A DNA stretch of 64,000 nucleotides from LMUY01 sp965199095 (GTDB lineage: Bacteria; Pseudomonadota; Alphaproteobacteria; Acetobacterales; Acetobacteraceae). The DNA is taken from positions 930,001 through 994,000 of the forward strand of contig CBDAQM010000007.1 of the NCBI GenBank assembly GCA_965199095.1, in the 5' to 3' direction. Below, in pieces: positions 25,896-35,127 of the stretch (position 1 is the stretch's first letter; every line of letters starts with the position of its first letter). Made by a program: the position numbers and the translations under genes. The notes under the pieces were generated by a model. It saw only the letters and a program-made list of their open reading frames with translations, did no database searches and was not told the DNA's origin.

Positions 25896-26710
25896 GCTGC
25901 GCGAAGCATGTCGGCGACCCGCAGGCACCGCGCCATGCGGTCGGGCGCCGGGTAGACCGGGTCGTACTCGTATTTCACGGGGTGGCCGTAATAGGCGGTG
26001 CCCGGCGGCAGGGTGGAGTACGCCTCCTCCATCAGCCCGCCCAGCAGCTCCTTCATGTCGCCGCGGTTGATCGCGTAGTTCGCCGCCCGGCGCACCCGCA
26101 GGTCCTTGAACGGGGAGGTGACGAAGTTCAGTTGGTAGGCCCAGACATGCCGGTAGATATTGGCGAAGATCTGCATGTTGGGCGTGAGGTCCTGGAACCA
26201 GTTCTGCGTCTGGACGAAGCCGTGGACCTTCGGCGACAGCGCGCGCGGGTTCAGGTCGTGCACGACGAAGATCATCAGCGCCTGCTCCGACTCGTACTCA
26301 TAGGCGTTCCAGTCCATGACGTCGAGCGTGACCTGGAACCCGGCATCCTCCAATTGCTGCTTCACCAGCTCGTTCATCGACGGCGACTGCATCTGGCCGG
26401 AGCCGGAGGTCGAGATCGCGAGCGTGATCTTGCACGGCAGGCAACCCGCTTCCTTCAGCAGCGCGCGCGCCTTGGCCTTGTCGTATTTGTAGACGGCCGG
26501 GTGCCCGTAATACGGCATGATCGGCGGCACCTCAAAGCGGAAGCCTTCGAAGCCCTGGTCCGGGTTGCCCGTGGTGACCGGGAGGTCGCCTGCGGTCATC
26601 GCGACCGTCAGCACGCCCGCGGCATGGGCGTTTGGGGATGCCGCCAACCCACCGGCAAGCAAGCCGAACCCAGCGAACCAGGCGACAAGTTTGTGGGCCA
26701 AGCGCGTCAT
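25892..26710 (-). pseudogene. Rearranged ABC substrate-binding protein (SBP family 5) remnant
   Basis: One frame of 272 codons with a normal signal peptide (ending NAHA), but its segments are in the wrong order. After about 60 residues it jumps to the distal part of a family-5 binding protein (KYDKAKARALLKEAG, then the usual C-terminal ending SPKVHGFVQTQNWFQDLTP). The middle part follows only afterwards (FKDLRVRRAANYAINR, then LPPGTAYYGHPVKYEYDP). YYGHP occurs at both junction regions. A full-length member is about 500-550 residues. The last codons overlap the asparaginase start. A functional protein is unlikely. Confidence 0.7.
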
Positions 26711-26940
26711 TCCGCCTCCACCACAATGCCATAAGCCCTAGTCTAGCCGCGGTGCAGCATAGCGGCACGGTTAATTTGCGGGCAACTGCCATGTAATAAA
26801 CCAAAACGGCTCATTAATAGTGCTATCAATGCTGTATTTCGTGCAGTCCGGCGATTAGAAAGGCGTTCCTGCGGCGCCAGAATTATCCCATTCTGCCATA
26901 CCGCAAGGCTCTACCCCAACAGAGCTCATACCCGCTCGCG

Positions 26941-27834
26941 TCAGGCTAATTCGTGCGACATCTTGGCAATGTCGGCGAGCAGCCCCGGACCACTTGGGCG
27001 CCAGCCCAACCGCTCCTGCGTGAGTTCGCTCGACGCCGACATGTCCTTGCCCACGAACGCCGACAGCCAGGTGAAATGGGCCTCCGCCTCGTCCGGCGTC
27101 ATGGATATGACCGGCACTCCGACGCGCCGGCCGACGGCGTCGGCGATGTCGCGAAACGGGATCGCGCCTTCGTCCGTGGCATGATAGCGAGCCCCTGGTT
27201 CCCGCCGCTCCAGCGCGAGCCGGAATAGGTGGGCCGTATCCGATACGTGCGCTCCAGACCAGCAGTTCATGCCCTCGCCGACATAAGCCGAAACCCCTTT
27301 TCTGCGTGCGAGCGCGATCACCTCAGTCACCAGGCCCTGCTTTTTCGTGTCATGGATCTGAGAAAGGCGCACCACCGACACGTTGATGCCACGCTCGGAC
27401 AGCACGCGTCCGGCCAGCTCGGATGCGACGCGCGGATTTGGGTGGTCGGAATTGAAATAATCCTCTGTCGCCGGCTGTCCCGGCCTGGCCGCACCCATGG
27501 CGGTGCCCGACGTGATGATGAGTGGGCGTTCGGACCCTTCCAGAGCCGAACCCAGCGCCTCGATGGCCCGCTTGTCCTTCTGGCAGTTCTCCACGAAGTG
27601 CGCGAAGTTGTGGTCGAAAGCGGTGTGGATAATGGCATCGCAGCCGGCCGCTCCACTCCGCAGGCTTTCGAGGTCCTCGATATCGCCGCGATGGGCTTCG
27701 GCGCCGGCAGCAGCGAGCGCCTTCATGCCGGACTCCGAGCGTGTCAGCCCGACGACCTGGTGTCCGGCCGCAAGCAACTCAGGAACGATGGTCGACCCGA
27801 TGAAACCAGTAGAGCCGGTAAGGAAGACGCGCAT
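26941..27834 (-). CDS. NAD-dependent epimerase/dehydratase family (extended SDR)
   Basis: A 297-residue protein: MRVFLTGSTGFIGSTIVPEL is the NAD(P)-binding motif, followed by GDIEDLESL and a Thr-Ser-Gly active-site stretch. The usual YxxxK pair is replaced by an Arg/Ser-Glu segment (NPRVASELAGR), as in many members annotated as NAD(P)H-binding oxidoreductases. Start chosen at the ATG with GGAG eight bases upstream; a further ATG at 27879 is in frame. It diverges from an XRE-type regulator, a common pairing in which the regulator controls the reductase. Base composition is lower in GC than most neighbours. Confidence 0.82.
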   Translation of the reverse strand: MRVFLTGSTGFIGSTIVPELLAAGHQVVGLTRSESGMKALAAAGAEAHRGDIEDLESLRSGAAGCDAIIHTAFDHNFAHFVENCQKDKRAIEALGSALEGSERPLIITSGTAMGAARPGQPATEDYFNSDHPNPRVASELAGRVLSERGINVSVVRLSQIHDTKKQGLVTEVIALARRKGVSAYVGEGMNCWSGAHVSDTAHLFRLALERREPGARYHATDEGAIPFRDIADAVGRRVGVPVISMTPDEAEAHFTWLSAFVGKDMSASSELTQERLGWRPSGPGLLADIAKMSHELA

Positions 27835-27929
27835 TGCAAGTGCTCCGGTGTTGTTGACCGGTTCTGTCGTGCTCATCATCGTAGGTAAAGTAGTGACCTT
27901 ATCGTATTATAGACGCTAACAGGATCAGC
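27835..27929. promoter_or_regulatory. Divergent control region, SDR / XRE regulator
   Basis: A 95-base gap, notably A+T-richer than its surroundings, with a TATTAT element at 27905-27910 and GGTAAAGTAGTGACC at 27884-27898 whose ends are inverted (GGT...ACC). No convincing -35 at the right distance was found, so exact promoters are not assigned. Confidence 0.35.
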
Positions 27930-28751
27930 ATGGAATCCAAGTCCGACAACCCACTGGGAAACTACCTACGGGACCGCCGAACCCGTCTTGATCCTTCAGC
28001 TCTCGGTTTCTCGGCCAAGCGTCGCCGGACCTCCGGCTTGCGCAGGGAAGAGGTGGCGCAGCGCGCCAACATCAGTCCGACCTGGTACACATGGCTTGAG
28101 CAAGGCCGGGGAGGCGCCCCATCGACGGATGTGTTGAACCGCATCGCCAACGGCCTGATGCTGACCGAAACCGAGCGCGAACACCTCTTCATGCTCGGCC
28201 TGGGTCATCCACCGGAGGTTCGTTACAAACCCGCCGAGGGCGTGACGCCACGGTTGCAACGGCTGCTGGATACGCTTGAGGTCAGTCCTGCGATCATCAA
28301 GACTGCAACCTGGGACGTCATTGCATGGAACCGTGCGGCGGCACTCGTGCTCACGGATTATGGCCAACTCCCCGCGCAACAGCGGAACATCCTCAGGCTT
28401 GTGTTCGGCAACCCCCATATCCGAGCCGCCCAGGAAGATTGGGAAAGCATGGCCCGCTTCGTGGTAGGAGCGTTCAGGGCGGATGCAGCGCGCGCCGGCG
28501 CCGTCTCCGAGGTCGGCCAACTGGTAGCGGAGCTTTGCGCGACAAGCCCCGAGTTCGAAGCCTTTTGGCGCGATAACGACGTTCGTGTTCACGGCGAGGG
28601 CACCAAGCGGCTACGGCACGCAACTCTCGGCGCGATCGAACTGGAATACTCCGGGTTTGCCGTCGATGGCCGGCCTGACCTGGGCATGATCGTCTACAAC
28701 CCGGTTGATTGCTCTGTCGCTGAGCGTATCCGTTCGCTCTTGCGCTCATGA
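27930..28751 (+). CDS. XRE/MmyB-type helix-turn-helix regulator
   Basis: A 273-residue regulator. Residues 1-80 are a HTH of the XRE type (SGLRREEVAQRANISPTWYT, then LEQGR). Residues 100-270 match the MmyB-like ligand-binding domain, including WDVIAWNRAAALVLTDY and the ending LGMIVYNPVD. Family members bind fatty-acid-like or other small ligands. It is divergent from the SDR gene, and the short A+T-rich gap between them probably holds both promoters. Confidence 0.88.
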   Translation: MESKSDNPLGNYLRDRRTRLDPSALGFSAKRRRTSGLRREEVAQRANISPTWYTWLEQGRGGAPSTDVLNRIANGLMLTETEREHLFMLGLGHPPEVRYKPAEGVTPRLQRLLDTLEVSPAIIKTATWDVIAWNRAAALVLTDYGQLPAQQRNILRLVFGNPHIRAAQEDWESMARFVVGAFRADAARAGAVSEVGQLVAELCATSPEFEAFWRDNDVRVHGEGTKRLRHATLGAIELEYSGFAVDGRPDLGMIVYNPVDCSVAERIRSLLRS

Positions 28752-28926
28752 TCCACGGCGATGAATGTGCTGCGGGTATGTGGCTTAAACACGTATGTGG
28801 CGGCTTGTTTCGGCCTTGTGCGGCTAATTTAGCCAGCTAACTGACCCGCTTTTCCCGGTTGGACCGCATTTTCCATTCGGCTGCTATCGGACCCCCACGG
28901 ACAAGGCTGGCCCCCTGGCGGGCAGA

Positions 28927-31545
28927 GTGGTGAGCTTGGGCATGGATGATTTCGTCGGGACGATCGCCTTCGTTCTCCTGATTGCCGGGATTGGATGGCT
29001 GCTCGGCATCGTGGGCTATTTCCGCGCCAACCGCGCGATTGCGGAGCTGAGACAGCTTCGCGCCGTCCTTGCCGCACAAGGCGCGCCGCCGGCGGAACGG
29101 GCTGTGTGGACCGCGCCGATCGATCACGACGTTGCTGCCCCCGAAGCCGCCGCCGCCGCCCAACCGGTCCAGGACGAGCCGTTTGCGCCGCCGCGGCCAC
29201 GCCGTGATTGGGAGGAGCTGCTGACGGCCAAATGGGGCGTCTGGCTGGGTGCGGCCGCCCTGCTGCTGTCCGGCGTGTTCCTGGTGCGTTATGCCGCCGA
29301 CGAGGGGCTGCTGGGCCCTCCCGTCCGCTGCGGTGTCGCGGTGCTGTTGGCGGTGGCGCTGATCGCGGCGGCGGAATGGCTGCGCCGGCGGTCCGCCGGC
29401 CCGGCGCGGCTGCCGGATTACGCCCCGGGGGCGCTCGCGGCGGGCGGCGTGGCGGTGCTGTTCGCCGCGGCCTACCTGGCTGGCCCGCTGTACAACATGG
29501 TGGACGGCCTGGTGGCCTTCGCCTTGCTGGCGGCTGCCTCGCTGGCCGGGCTGGCCTTGTCGCTGCGCATGGGGCAGTTGGTGGCAGCCGTCGGCCTGGT
29601 CGGCGCGTTCGTCACGCCGCTCCTGGTGCAGACGGGTGCGCCGTCGCTGCCGGGCCTGTTCAGCTACCTGCTGTTTGCCGCCGCCGCCGCGCTGGCGGTG
29701 ATGCGCTACACGGCCTGGGTTTGGCTGGGCTGGGCCACGATGGTGGCGGGCGCGGGATTCGTGCTGCTCATCATCGTCGTCACCGGCGCCGACGCGGATT
29801 TATGGGCGCCCGCTTTGTTCCTGCCGGCCGTGGCGCTGCTTGCGCTTTGGCTGCTGCCCGGCGCCGCGCTGGACCATCGGCTCGGCCGCCGGCTCGCCTA
29901 CCTGCCGGTGGCGGCATTGGCGAGCGCCGGGTTGCTGCTGTCCTTCGCCATGCCGGATGCCGCCGTGACGCAGGCGGGCGTGCTGCTGCTCGTGGCGCTG
30001 ACGGTCGCCAAGGCCGCGACGGAGCCGCGGCTGGACCGGTTGTCCTGGCTGGGCGCCGCCGTGTTCCTGGTGCTGGTGGCGGGCTGGGGGCTGCCGCCAT
30101 GGCGCCCCACCGGGGAGGCCATCACGGCGGGCGGCTCGGTCATCGCCGTGCTGCCGGGGGCCTGGGCGCCGGCAGCGTTGCGCCCGCTGCTGCTGACGGC
30201 GGCCATCGTGGCCGCATTGTTCTTCGCCGCCGGGCTGTGGGGGGAGCGGCGACGCCCCAACCCGCTGCGTTGGAGCGCCCTGGCCGCTGCCGTTCCGGTG
30301 CTGGCGGTGGCGATCCTCTACGCGCGCGTGGCGGCGTTCCAGCCGGACGATCTTTGGGCCGCCGCGGCCCTGGGCGTGGCGGTGCTCGGGACGCTCGCCG
30401 CTTCGGCTGCACGGCGGGAGGGCGATGGCGCGCGGGCCGGCGCGCATGCGGCGGGCGCCACCGCGGCGCTGGCGCTGGGTTGCGCCTGCGTGCTGACGGC
30501 GCAGTGGCTGACGGTCGGGCTGGCGCTGTTCGTGCCGGCCCTGGCGGCGATCGAGCACAAGGCCGACCTGCCGCCGCTGCGCCGCGTGGCGCTGGCCGTG
30601 GCGGCCGTGGCGGCGTGCCGGCTGTTGCTGAACCCGTCCGTGCTGCAGGAGGCGACGGGGCAGCCGATCGTGCTGGACGGGCTGCTGCCGGCCTATGGCG
30701 TCGCAGCCGCGGGGTTCGCCGTCGCCTCCCGCATGTTCCGCCGCCGCACGGACGACCTGGTCGTCGCCGTCCTGGAACTGTGCAGCGCTGCCTTCGTCGC
30801 GGCGCTTGTGCTGCTGGAGGTGCGGCAATGGGCTACCGGACGCCAGCCGGCCGCGCTGGAGACGAGCTTCCTGGAAATCGCGATGGATGTCAGCGCACTC
30901 GCGCTGCTGTCGCTGTTCGCCATGCACCTGCAGATGCGCACGGGACGCGCCATGCTTGGCTGGGCCGGCCGCGTCGGCGGGTGCATGGCGTTGGCGGGCG
31001 GCGTCGGGTTGTTGCTGGTCAACCCGGCGTTCGATTCGGACGCGAACGCGGGCGGCGGCGTGGTGCTGAACGCGCTGCTTCCAGCCTACGCCATTCCGGC
31101 GGCCGTCATCGGCGTGGGGCTATGGATGCGGGCGGCCCCGCCGGGCAGCCGCAACAGCCTGCGAGGCTATGCCCTTGTGGCGGCGTTCGGCTACGTGACC
31201 TTGGCAGTCCGCCACGCGTTCCATCCCGATCACATGGCCTTGTCCGACGCCCCGATCGAGGATGCGGAGCTCTGGGCGTGGTCGGGGGCATGGCTGATGA
31301 TCGGCCTGGTGCTCATGGCGATCGGCATCCTCACCCGGGAGAAAGCCCTTCGGCTGACTGCCCTGGCGCTCGTCGTGCTGACGAGCGCCAAGGTGTTCCT
31401 GATCGATATGTCCGGGTTGGTGGGCTTGTGGCGGGTGCTCTCGTTCTTGGGCCTCGGGCTAACCCTGATCGCTTTGGGCGTCATCTACCGCCGCTTCGTC
31501 GCGCCGTCAGCACCGGGCGAACTGCAGCCCCGACCATCATCCTGA
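28927..31545 (+). CDS. DUF2339 multi-pass membrane protein
   Basis: An 872-residue, very hydrophobic protein with more than twenty predicted membrane segments. The N-terminus has one helix, then a short soluble Pro/Ala-rich linker to about 90 and the conserved WEELLTAKWGVWLGAAALLL that begins the DUF2339 domain. The family has no established reaction; an envelope or transport role is suspected. Start is GTG 28927 or ATG 28942 (MDDFVG); neither has a strong ribosome site. It stands alone between small or unrelated genes. Confidence 0.82.
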   Translation: MVSLGMDDFVGTIAFVLLIAGIGWLLGIVGYFRANRAIAELRQLRAVLAAQGAPPAERAVWTAPIDHDVAAPEAAAAAQPVQDEPFAPPRPRRDWEELLTAKWGVWLGAAALLLSGVFLVRYAADEGLLGPPVRCGVAVLLAVALIAAAEWLRRRSAGPARLPDYAPGALAAGGVAVLFAAAYLAGPLYNMVDGLVAFALLAAASLAGLALSLRMGQLVAAVGLVGAFVTPLLVQTGAPSLPGLFSYLLFAAAAALAVMRYTAWVWLGWATMVAGAGFVLLIIVVTGADADLWAPALFLPAVALLALWLLPGAALDHRLGRRLAYLPVAALASAGLLLSFAMPDAAVTQAGVLLLVALTVAKAATEPRLDRLSWLGAAVFLVLVAGWGLPPWRPTGEAITAGGSVIAVLPGAWAPAALRPLLLTAAIVAALFFAAGLWGERRRPNPLRWSALAAAVPVLAVAILYARVAAFQPDDLWAAAALGVAVLGTLAASAARREGDGARAGAHAAGATAALALGCACVLTAQWLTVGLALFVPALAAIEHKADLPPLRRVALAVAAVAACRLLLNPSVLQEATGQPIVLDGLLPAYGVAAAGFAVASRMFRRRTDDLVVAVLELCSAAFVAALVLLEVRQWATGRQPAALETSFLEIAMDVSALALLSLFAMHLQMRTGRAMLGWAGRVGGCMALAGGVGLLLVNPAFDSDANAGGGVVLNALLPAYAIPAAVIGVGLWMRAAPPGSRNSLRGYALVAAFGYVTLAVRHAFHPDHMALSDAPIEDAELWAWSGAWLMIGLVLMAIGILTREKALRLTALALVVLTSAKVFLIDMSGLVGLWRVLSFLGLGLTLIALGVIYRRFVAPSAPGELQPRPSS

Positions 31546-31553
31546 GCGCCGCC

Positions 31554-31895
31554 TTACGGTGTACTCATGAATCCGGCGGTCAAATCATCACCGCTTCGCT
31601 CAGGCTGTCCGGCATAGTTGCGATACGCCGACTGCGCATACGGGCTGGCGACGGGCGCGTTCACCACGACCGGCACACCGAACACCCGCCCGATCGGCCG
31701 GTCACCCTGTGCCGGCTCGGACCCGAAATTCTGGCCCGGATTGTCGAAGGAGCCGTTGCCGAGTTGCTCGTCAGGCCCAAGGGTTCTGGTCGAAGCGGCC
31801 ACCGGCGTCTGCGCCAGCGCCGCGCCCGCCAGCGCGCAGCAAAGCGCCGAGCCAACCAATATCCGTCCGAGGCGCAATCCCGATCCAAATGACAT
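31554..31895 (-). CDS. Hypothetical exported protein
   Basis: A 113-residue protein with a clear signal peptide (LVGSALCCALAGAALAQ, cleavage near 29) and a short mature region rich in Gly, Asn and Pro with no recognised domain. It converges with the DUF2339 gene 8 bases away. The signal peptide is the main evidence. Confidence 0.5.
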   Translation of the reverse strand: MSFGSGLRLGRILVGSALCCALAGAALAQTPVAASTRTLGPDEQLGNGSFDNPGQNFGSEPAQGDRPIGRVFGVPVVVNAPVASPYAQSAYRNYAGQPERSGDDLTAGFMSTP

Positions 31896-31993
31896 AGCCC
31901 ATCCCCACCGACATCAGCCCCCGTCTCGGGGCTGTTACGGCATAAGGGACTATGGCTGCCGCCGTTCCTCGCTCACCATCATTTTAGCTGGGG

Positions 31994-32977
31994 TCAGGTG
32001 CTCCGGAGGCGGGAGGCCAGTTCCGGCATGTGGTCGGTCAGGTCACGGAGTTCGCGGCCCGCGAGGCCGAACGCGGCTGCGTCGACCGGGGTGTCCGACG
32101 CGAGCGCCGCCCGGATGAGGGCCATCGCCTGCCGCGACAACGACTTCGAGTGCAGCATGTAGTCTTCGAACGCCTCGTGGACGATCGGCACCCAGGCCTT
32201 GACGATCGACAGGATCGCGTCGGCATAGGCCCGGATTTCATACTGGGCATGGGGGTCGGCGCGCAGGGCCAGGAAGCGGAGCAGGTTCCACAAATCCACC
32301 TTCCAGTAGAACTGCGTGTAGATGCCGATCGGCAGGTTGATCCGCGCCAATTCCCGCGCGACGCCGAGGCGGGACGGATCATCCGGCTCGCCCCCCTCCG
32401 TCTCGTTCAGCATCCACACGTAGTTGTCGTAGCAGCGGCTGGCGTCGTCGCGGAGGATCTGGATCACCCGGCGGGCCGCATCCTCGTCCAGCGTGTCGCC
32501 GCGGCCCTGCCGGTTGGCGCCGGACTGGGCGGCCACGGCATCCAGGGCAGGCACATAGAACTCCCCGTCGAGCACGGAGTAGCGGGCGGAGTACTCGTTG
32601 ATCGAGGCGGTGCGGTGCCGGAACCATTGCCGCGTGACGAAGATCGGCGCCCGGACATGCAGCTTCAGGTCGCCGAGTTCGAAGGGCGTGGAGTGCCGGT
32701 TGCGCATGAGGTAGCGGATCAGCCCGCGGTCGCCCGACACCTGCCTGGTGCCGCGCCCGAAGGAGACGCGGGCGCCTTGGACCACCGCCGCATCGTCGCC
32801 CATGTAGTCGACCACGCGGACGAAGCCCTGGTCCAGCACGGGCAGCGGGCGGAACATCAACGCCTCCAGCGCCGGGGAGGTCGGCCGCCGCGTGGTCGAC
32901 ATCGCCGCCCTGGCGTCGTCGATCTCCTGCTCCTGGGCCGTGGTGAGGTGGCCGGCGGCTGGGTGCTGGTTGCTCAA
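31994..32977 (-). CDS. thyX: Flavin-dependent thymidylate synthase ThyX
   Basis: A 327-residue enzyme that makes dTMP from dUMP using methylene-tetrahydrofolate, FAD and NADPH. The ThyX signature RHRTASINEYSARYS is at 120-134 (RHR-x7-S). Flanking blocks NRHSTPFELGDLKLHVRAP and ARINLPIGIYTQFYWKVDL also match. The start is TTG with CGGAG six bases upstream. The length, longer than the 220-250 of many ThyX, is typical of the alphaproteobacterial form. Confidence 0.94.
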   Translation of the reverse strand: MSNQHPAAGHLTTAQEQEIDDARAAMSTTRRPTSPALEALMFRPLPVLDQGFVRVVDYMGDDAAVVQGARVSFGRGTRQVSGDRGLIRYLMRNRHSTPFELGDLKLHVRAPIFVTRQWFRHRTASINEYSARYSVLDGEFYVPALDAVAAQSGANRQGRGDTLDEDAARRVIQILRDDASRCYDNYVWMLNETEGGEPDDPSRLGVARELARINLPIGIYTQFYWKVDLWNLLRFLALRADPHAQYEIRAYADAILSIVKAWVPIVHEAFEDYMLHSKSLSRQAMALIRAALASDTPVDAAAFGLAGRELRDLTDHMPELASRLRST

Positions 32978-33405
32978 GCTGAACTCCGCGAATCGAGGCC
33001 GCCACCTTATAGCGCGGGCTGGGGCGAAATGGGCGTGAAGCCCCTACCATTCCGCTCGATGATCGCCTATGTTGGTGGGGCTGGCTTGCCAGATATGGCG
33101 ATAAACGATGCGTGGAATAATCGTTGTGGACCCGGGGGCAGTACTCGGCGTCTCCACCATCTCCGCGATGGGCTATGGGGACGAAATAGGCTCGACACGC
33201 GTGGTAAAGACGTATTTTTCGCTCGGCATTGTACCGCCGTCATCGGGCTATATTACAAGTGCCAATGACAATCATGAGGCATTCGCAGTCGCAGCGTAAG
33301 TTGCGATAGACGCGGTTCGGGGGGCACCGGGCAACAGAAGCCCCCCACTCTTGCGTTTTGCCCGTCGAAGACTGACATCCAGTGCCGGATTGCGGTGGGG
33401 GTGTC
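32978..33405. other. Gap without a convincing gene
   Basis: 428 bases between thyX and the luciferase-like gene. A 63-codon frame (33108-33299) is present but has neither a recognised motif nor a good ribosome site. A GC-rich hairpin (GGGGGGC at 33319-33325, GCCCCCC at 33340-33346) is followed by a short T-run and could be a terminator. Confidence 0.4.
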
Positions 33406-34413
33406 ATGCAAGCGTTTTCGGTGCTCGACCTGGCTCCGGTGCCGCAGGGTTCGGACGTTGCGGACGCGCTGCACAATTCGCTGGATCTGGCGCAGCATGC
33501 CGAGCGATGGGGCTATCGCCGCTATTGGCTGGCGGAGCACCACAACATGATCGGCATCGCCAGCGCGGCGACGGCTGTGACCGTCGGCTACGTGGCGGGC
33601 GGCACCCACCGCATCCGCGTCGGCGCCGGCGGCATCATGCTGCCGAACCACGCGCCGATGGTCATCGCGGAGCAGTTCGGCACGCTGGAGGCGTTGTATC
33701 CCGGCCGCATCGACCTCGGGCTCGGGCGGGCGCCGGGTTCGGACGGCTATACGCAGCGGGCCCTGCGCCGCGATCCGGATTCGGCTGAGCACTTCCCGCA
33801 GGACGTGGCGGAGCTGCAGGCGCTGTTCGGACCGGTGCAGCCCGGGCAGCGGGTGCAGGCGGTGCCGGGCGGCGGGACCAACGTGCCGCTATGGATCCTC
33901 GGTTCCTCGCTGTACGGCGCGCAGGTGGCGGCGCATTTCGGCCTGCCGTACGCCTTCGCCTCCCACTTCGCACCGGACGCGCTCAGCATGGCCTTGCAGG
34001 TGTACCGCGAGCGGTTCCAGCCGTCGGCGCAACTGGACCGGCCGCATGCCATGGTGGGGGCAAACGTCATCGCCGCCGAGACGGACGCCGCGGCACGGCG
34101 GCTGTTCACCTCCGTGCAGCAGAGCTTCACCAATATGTTCCGCGGCACGCGGGGCAAGCTGCCGCCGCCGATCGACGATATCGAGGGGTATTGGACGCCG
34201 GCGGAGAAGATGCAGGCGTCCGGCATGCTGGCCTGCTCGTTCGTCGGGTCGCCGGCGACGCTGCGGCATGACTTGGGCCAGTTCCTGGAGGAGACGCAGG
34301 CGGACGAGGTGATGGTGGCCGGCGCAATCCATGACCACCGGGCGCGGCTGCGGTCCTACGAGCTCCTGGCGGAGCTGGCCCCGTCGCTGATCCGCCAGCA
34401 CGCCATGGCGTGA
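33406..34413 (+). CDS. Luciferase-like monooxygenase (LLM class, MsnO8-type)
   Basis: A 335-residue FMN-dependent enzyme. It starts MQAFSVLDLAPVPQGSD, and has the barrel motifs YWLAEHHNMIGIASAATAV and RIRVGAGGIMLPNHAPMVIA near residues 38-90, followed by RIDLGLGRAPGSD. This is the group often annotated MsnO8 or 'luciferase-like, alkanal monooxygenase-like'; few have known substrates. Start is ATG after GGTGGGGG. The next gene begins at its stop. Confidence 0.88.
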   Translation: MQAFSVLDLAPVPQGSDVADALHNSLDLAQHAERWGYRRYWLAEHHNMIGIASAATAVTVGYVAGGTHRIRVGAGGIMLPNHAPMVIAEQFGTLEALYPGRIDLGLGRAPGSDGYTQRALRRDPDSAEHFPQDVAELQALFGPVQPGQRVQAVPGGGTNVPLWILGSSLYGAQVAAHFGLPYAFASHFAPDALSMALQVYRERFQPSAQLDRPHAMVGANVIAAETDAAARRLFTSVQQSFTNMFRGTRGKLPPPIDDIEGYWTPAEKMQASGMLACSFVGSPATLRHDLGQFLEETQADEVMVAGAIHDHRARLRSYELLAELAPSLIRQHAMA

Positions 34414-34415
34414 GC

Positions 34416-35066
34416 ATGGAGATCCCGCCCGACAGCAAGCTGACCACCACCAAGCAAGCCTGGGCGGAGCAAGGCCGTTTCCTGACCGGCCGGGTGGCGC
34501 GGCCGGAGCAGGACCGCCTGCCGCCGGGTCAGCATCTGGTGACAGACTGGCCGGTGCTGGACCTTGGTGTCCACCCGAAGATCGATCCCGCGCGCTGGTC
34601 GTTGCGCGTGTTCGGCCTGGTGGCGGAGGCGGTAACCTGGGACTGGGCCGCCTTCCGCGCACAGCAGCAGGTGCGCGAAGTGACGGACATCCACTGCGTC
34701 ACCACCTGGTCGCGCTACGACAATGCGTGGGAGGGTGTGTCCACCCGCACGGTGCTGGACGCGGTGCGGCCGTTGCACGCCGCCAATTTCGTCGTGCTGC
34801 ACAGCCATGACGGCTACACCACGAACCTGCCGCTGGCCGATTTTGCCGCGGCGGACGCGCTGTTGGCGCATTCCTGGAACGGCGCGGCGCTGACGGCGGA
34901 GCATGGCGGCCCGGTGCGCCTGATCGTGCCGCACCTCTATCTCTGGAAAAGCGCCAAATGGCTGCAGCGCATCGAGTTCGTCGACGCCGACACGCCTGGC
35001 TTCTGGGAAGTGCGGGGCTACCACGACCGCGGCGATCCGTGGCAGGAGCAGCGCTACTCGGAATGA
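34416..35066 (+). CDS. Sulfite-oxidase-like molybdopterin protein (YuiH-type)
   Basis: A 216-residue protein with the sulfite oxidase molybdopterin fold: PRxQHLVTDWPVLDLGVHP, VTDIHCVTTWSRYDNAWEGV (Cys is the likely molybdenum ligand) and VRLIVPHLYLWKSAKWL. It lacks the haem and dimerisation domains of the animal enzyme, as in YuiH/MsrP-related bacterial proteins. No signal peptide, so it is probably cytoplasmic. The GTG at 34410 and the ATG at 34416 are both possible starts. It overlaps or abuts the luciferase-like gene and is probably cotranscribed. Confidence 0.82.
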   Translation: MEIPPDSKLTTTKQAWAEQGRFLTGRVARPEQDRLPPGQHLVTDWPVLDLGVHPKIDPARWSLRVFGLVAEAVTWDWAAFRAQQQVREVTDIHCVTTWSRYDNAWEGVSTRTVLDAVRPLHAANFVVLHSHDGYTTNLPLADFAAADALLAHSWNGAALTAEHGGPVRLIVPHLYLWKSAKWLQRIEFVDADTPGFWEVRGYHDRGDPWQEQRYSE

Positions 35067-35127
35067 CCGCAGGTGAGCGGGAGCGGGCCATCGCGATCCA
35101 CCTGGCGGTCAGCTTCAGGCGCGACCC

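Noticed and set aside
29208..31892. Long alternative frame in the DUF2339 region
   Set aside because: Its translation is Gly/Arg/Ala-rich and lacks membrane character, whereas the other frame has a recognisable DUF2339 domain.
33108..33299. 63-codon frame upstream of the luciferase-like gene
   Set aside because: No ribosome site, no homologous pattern, and part of a gap with mixed composition.
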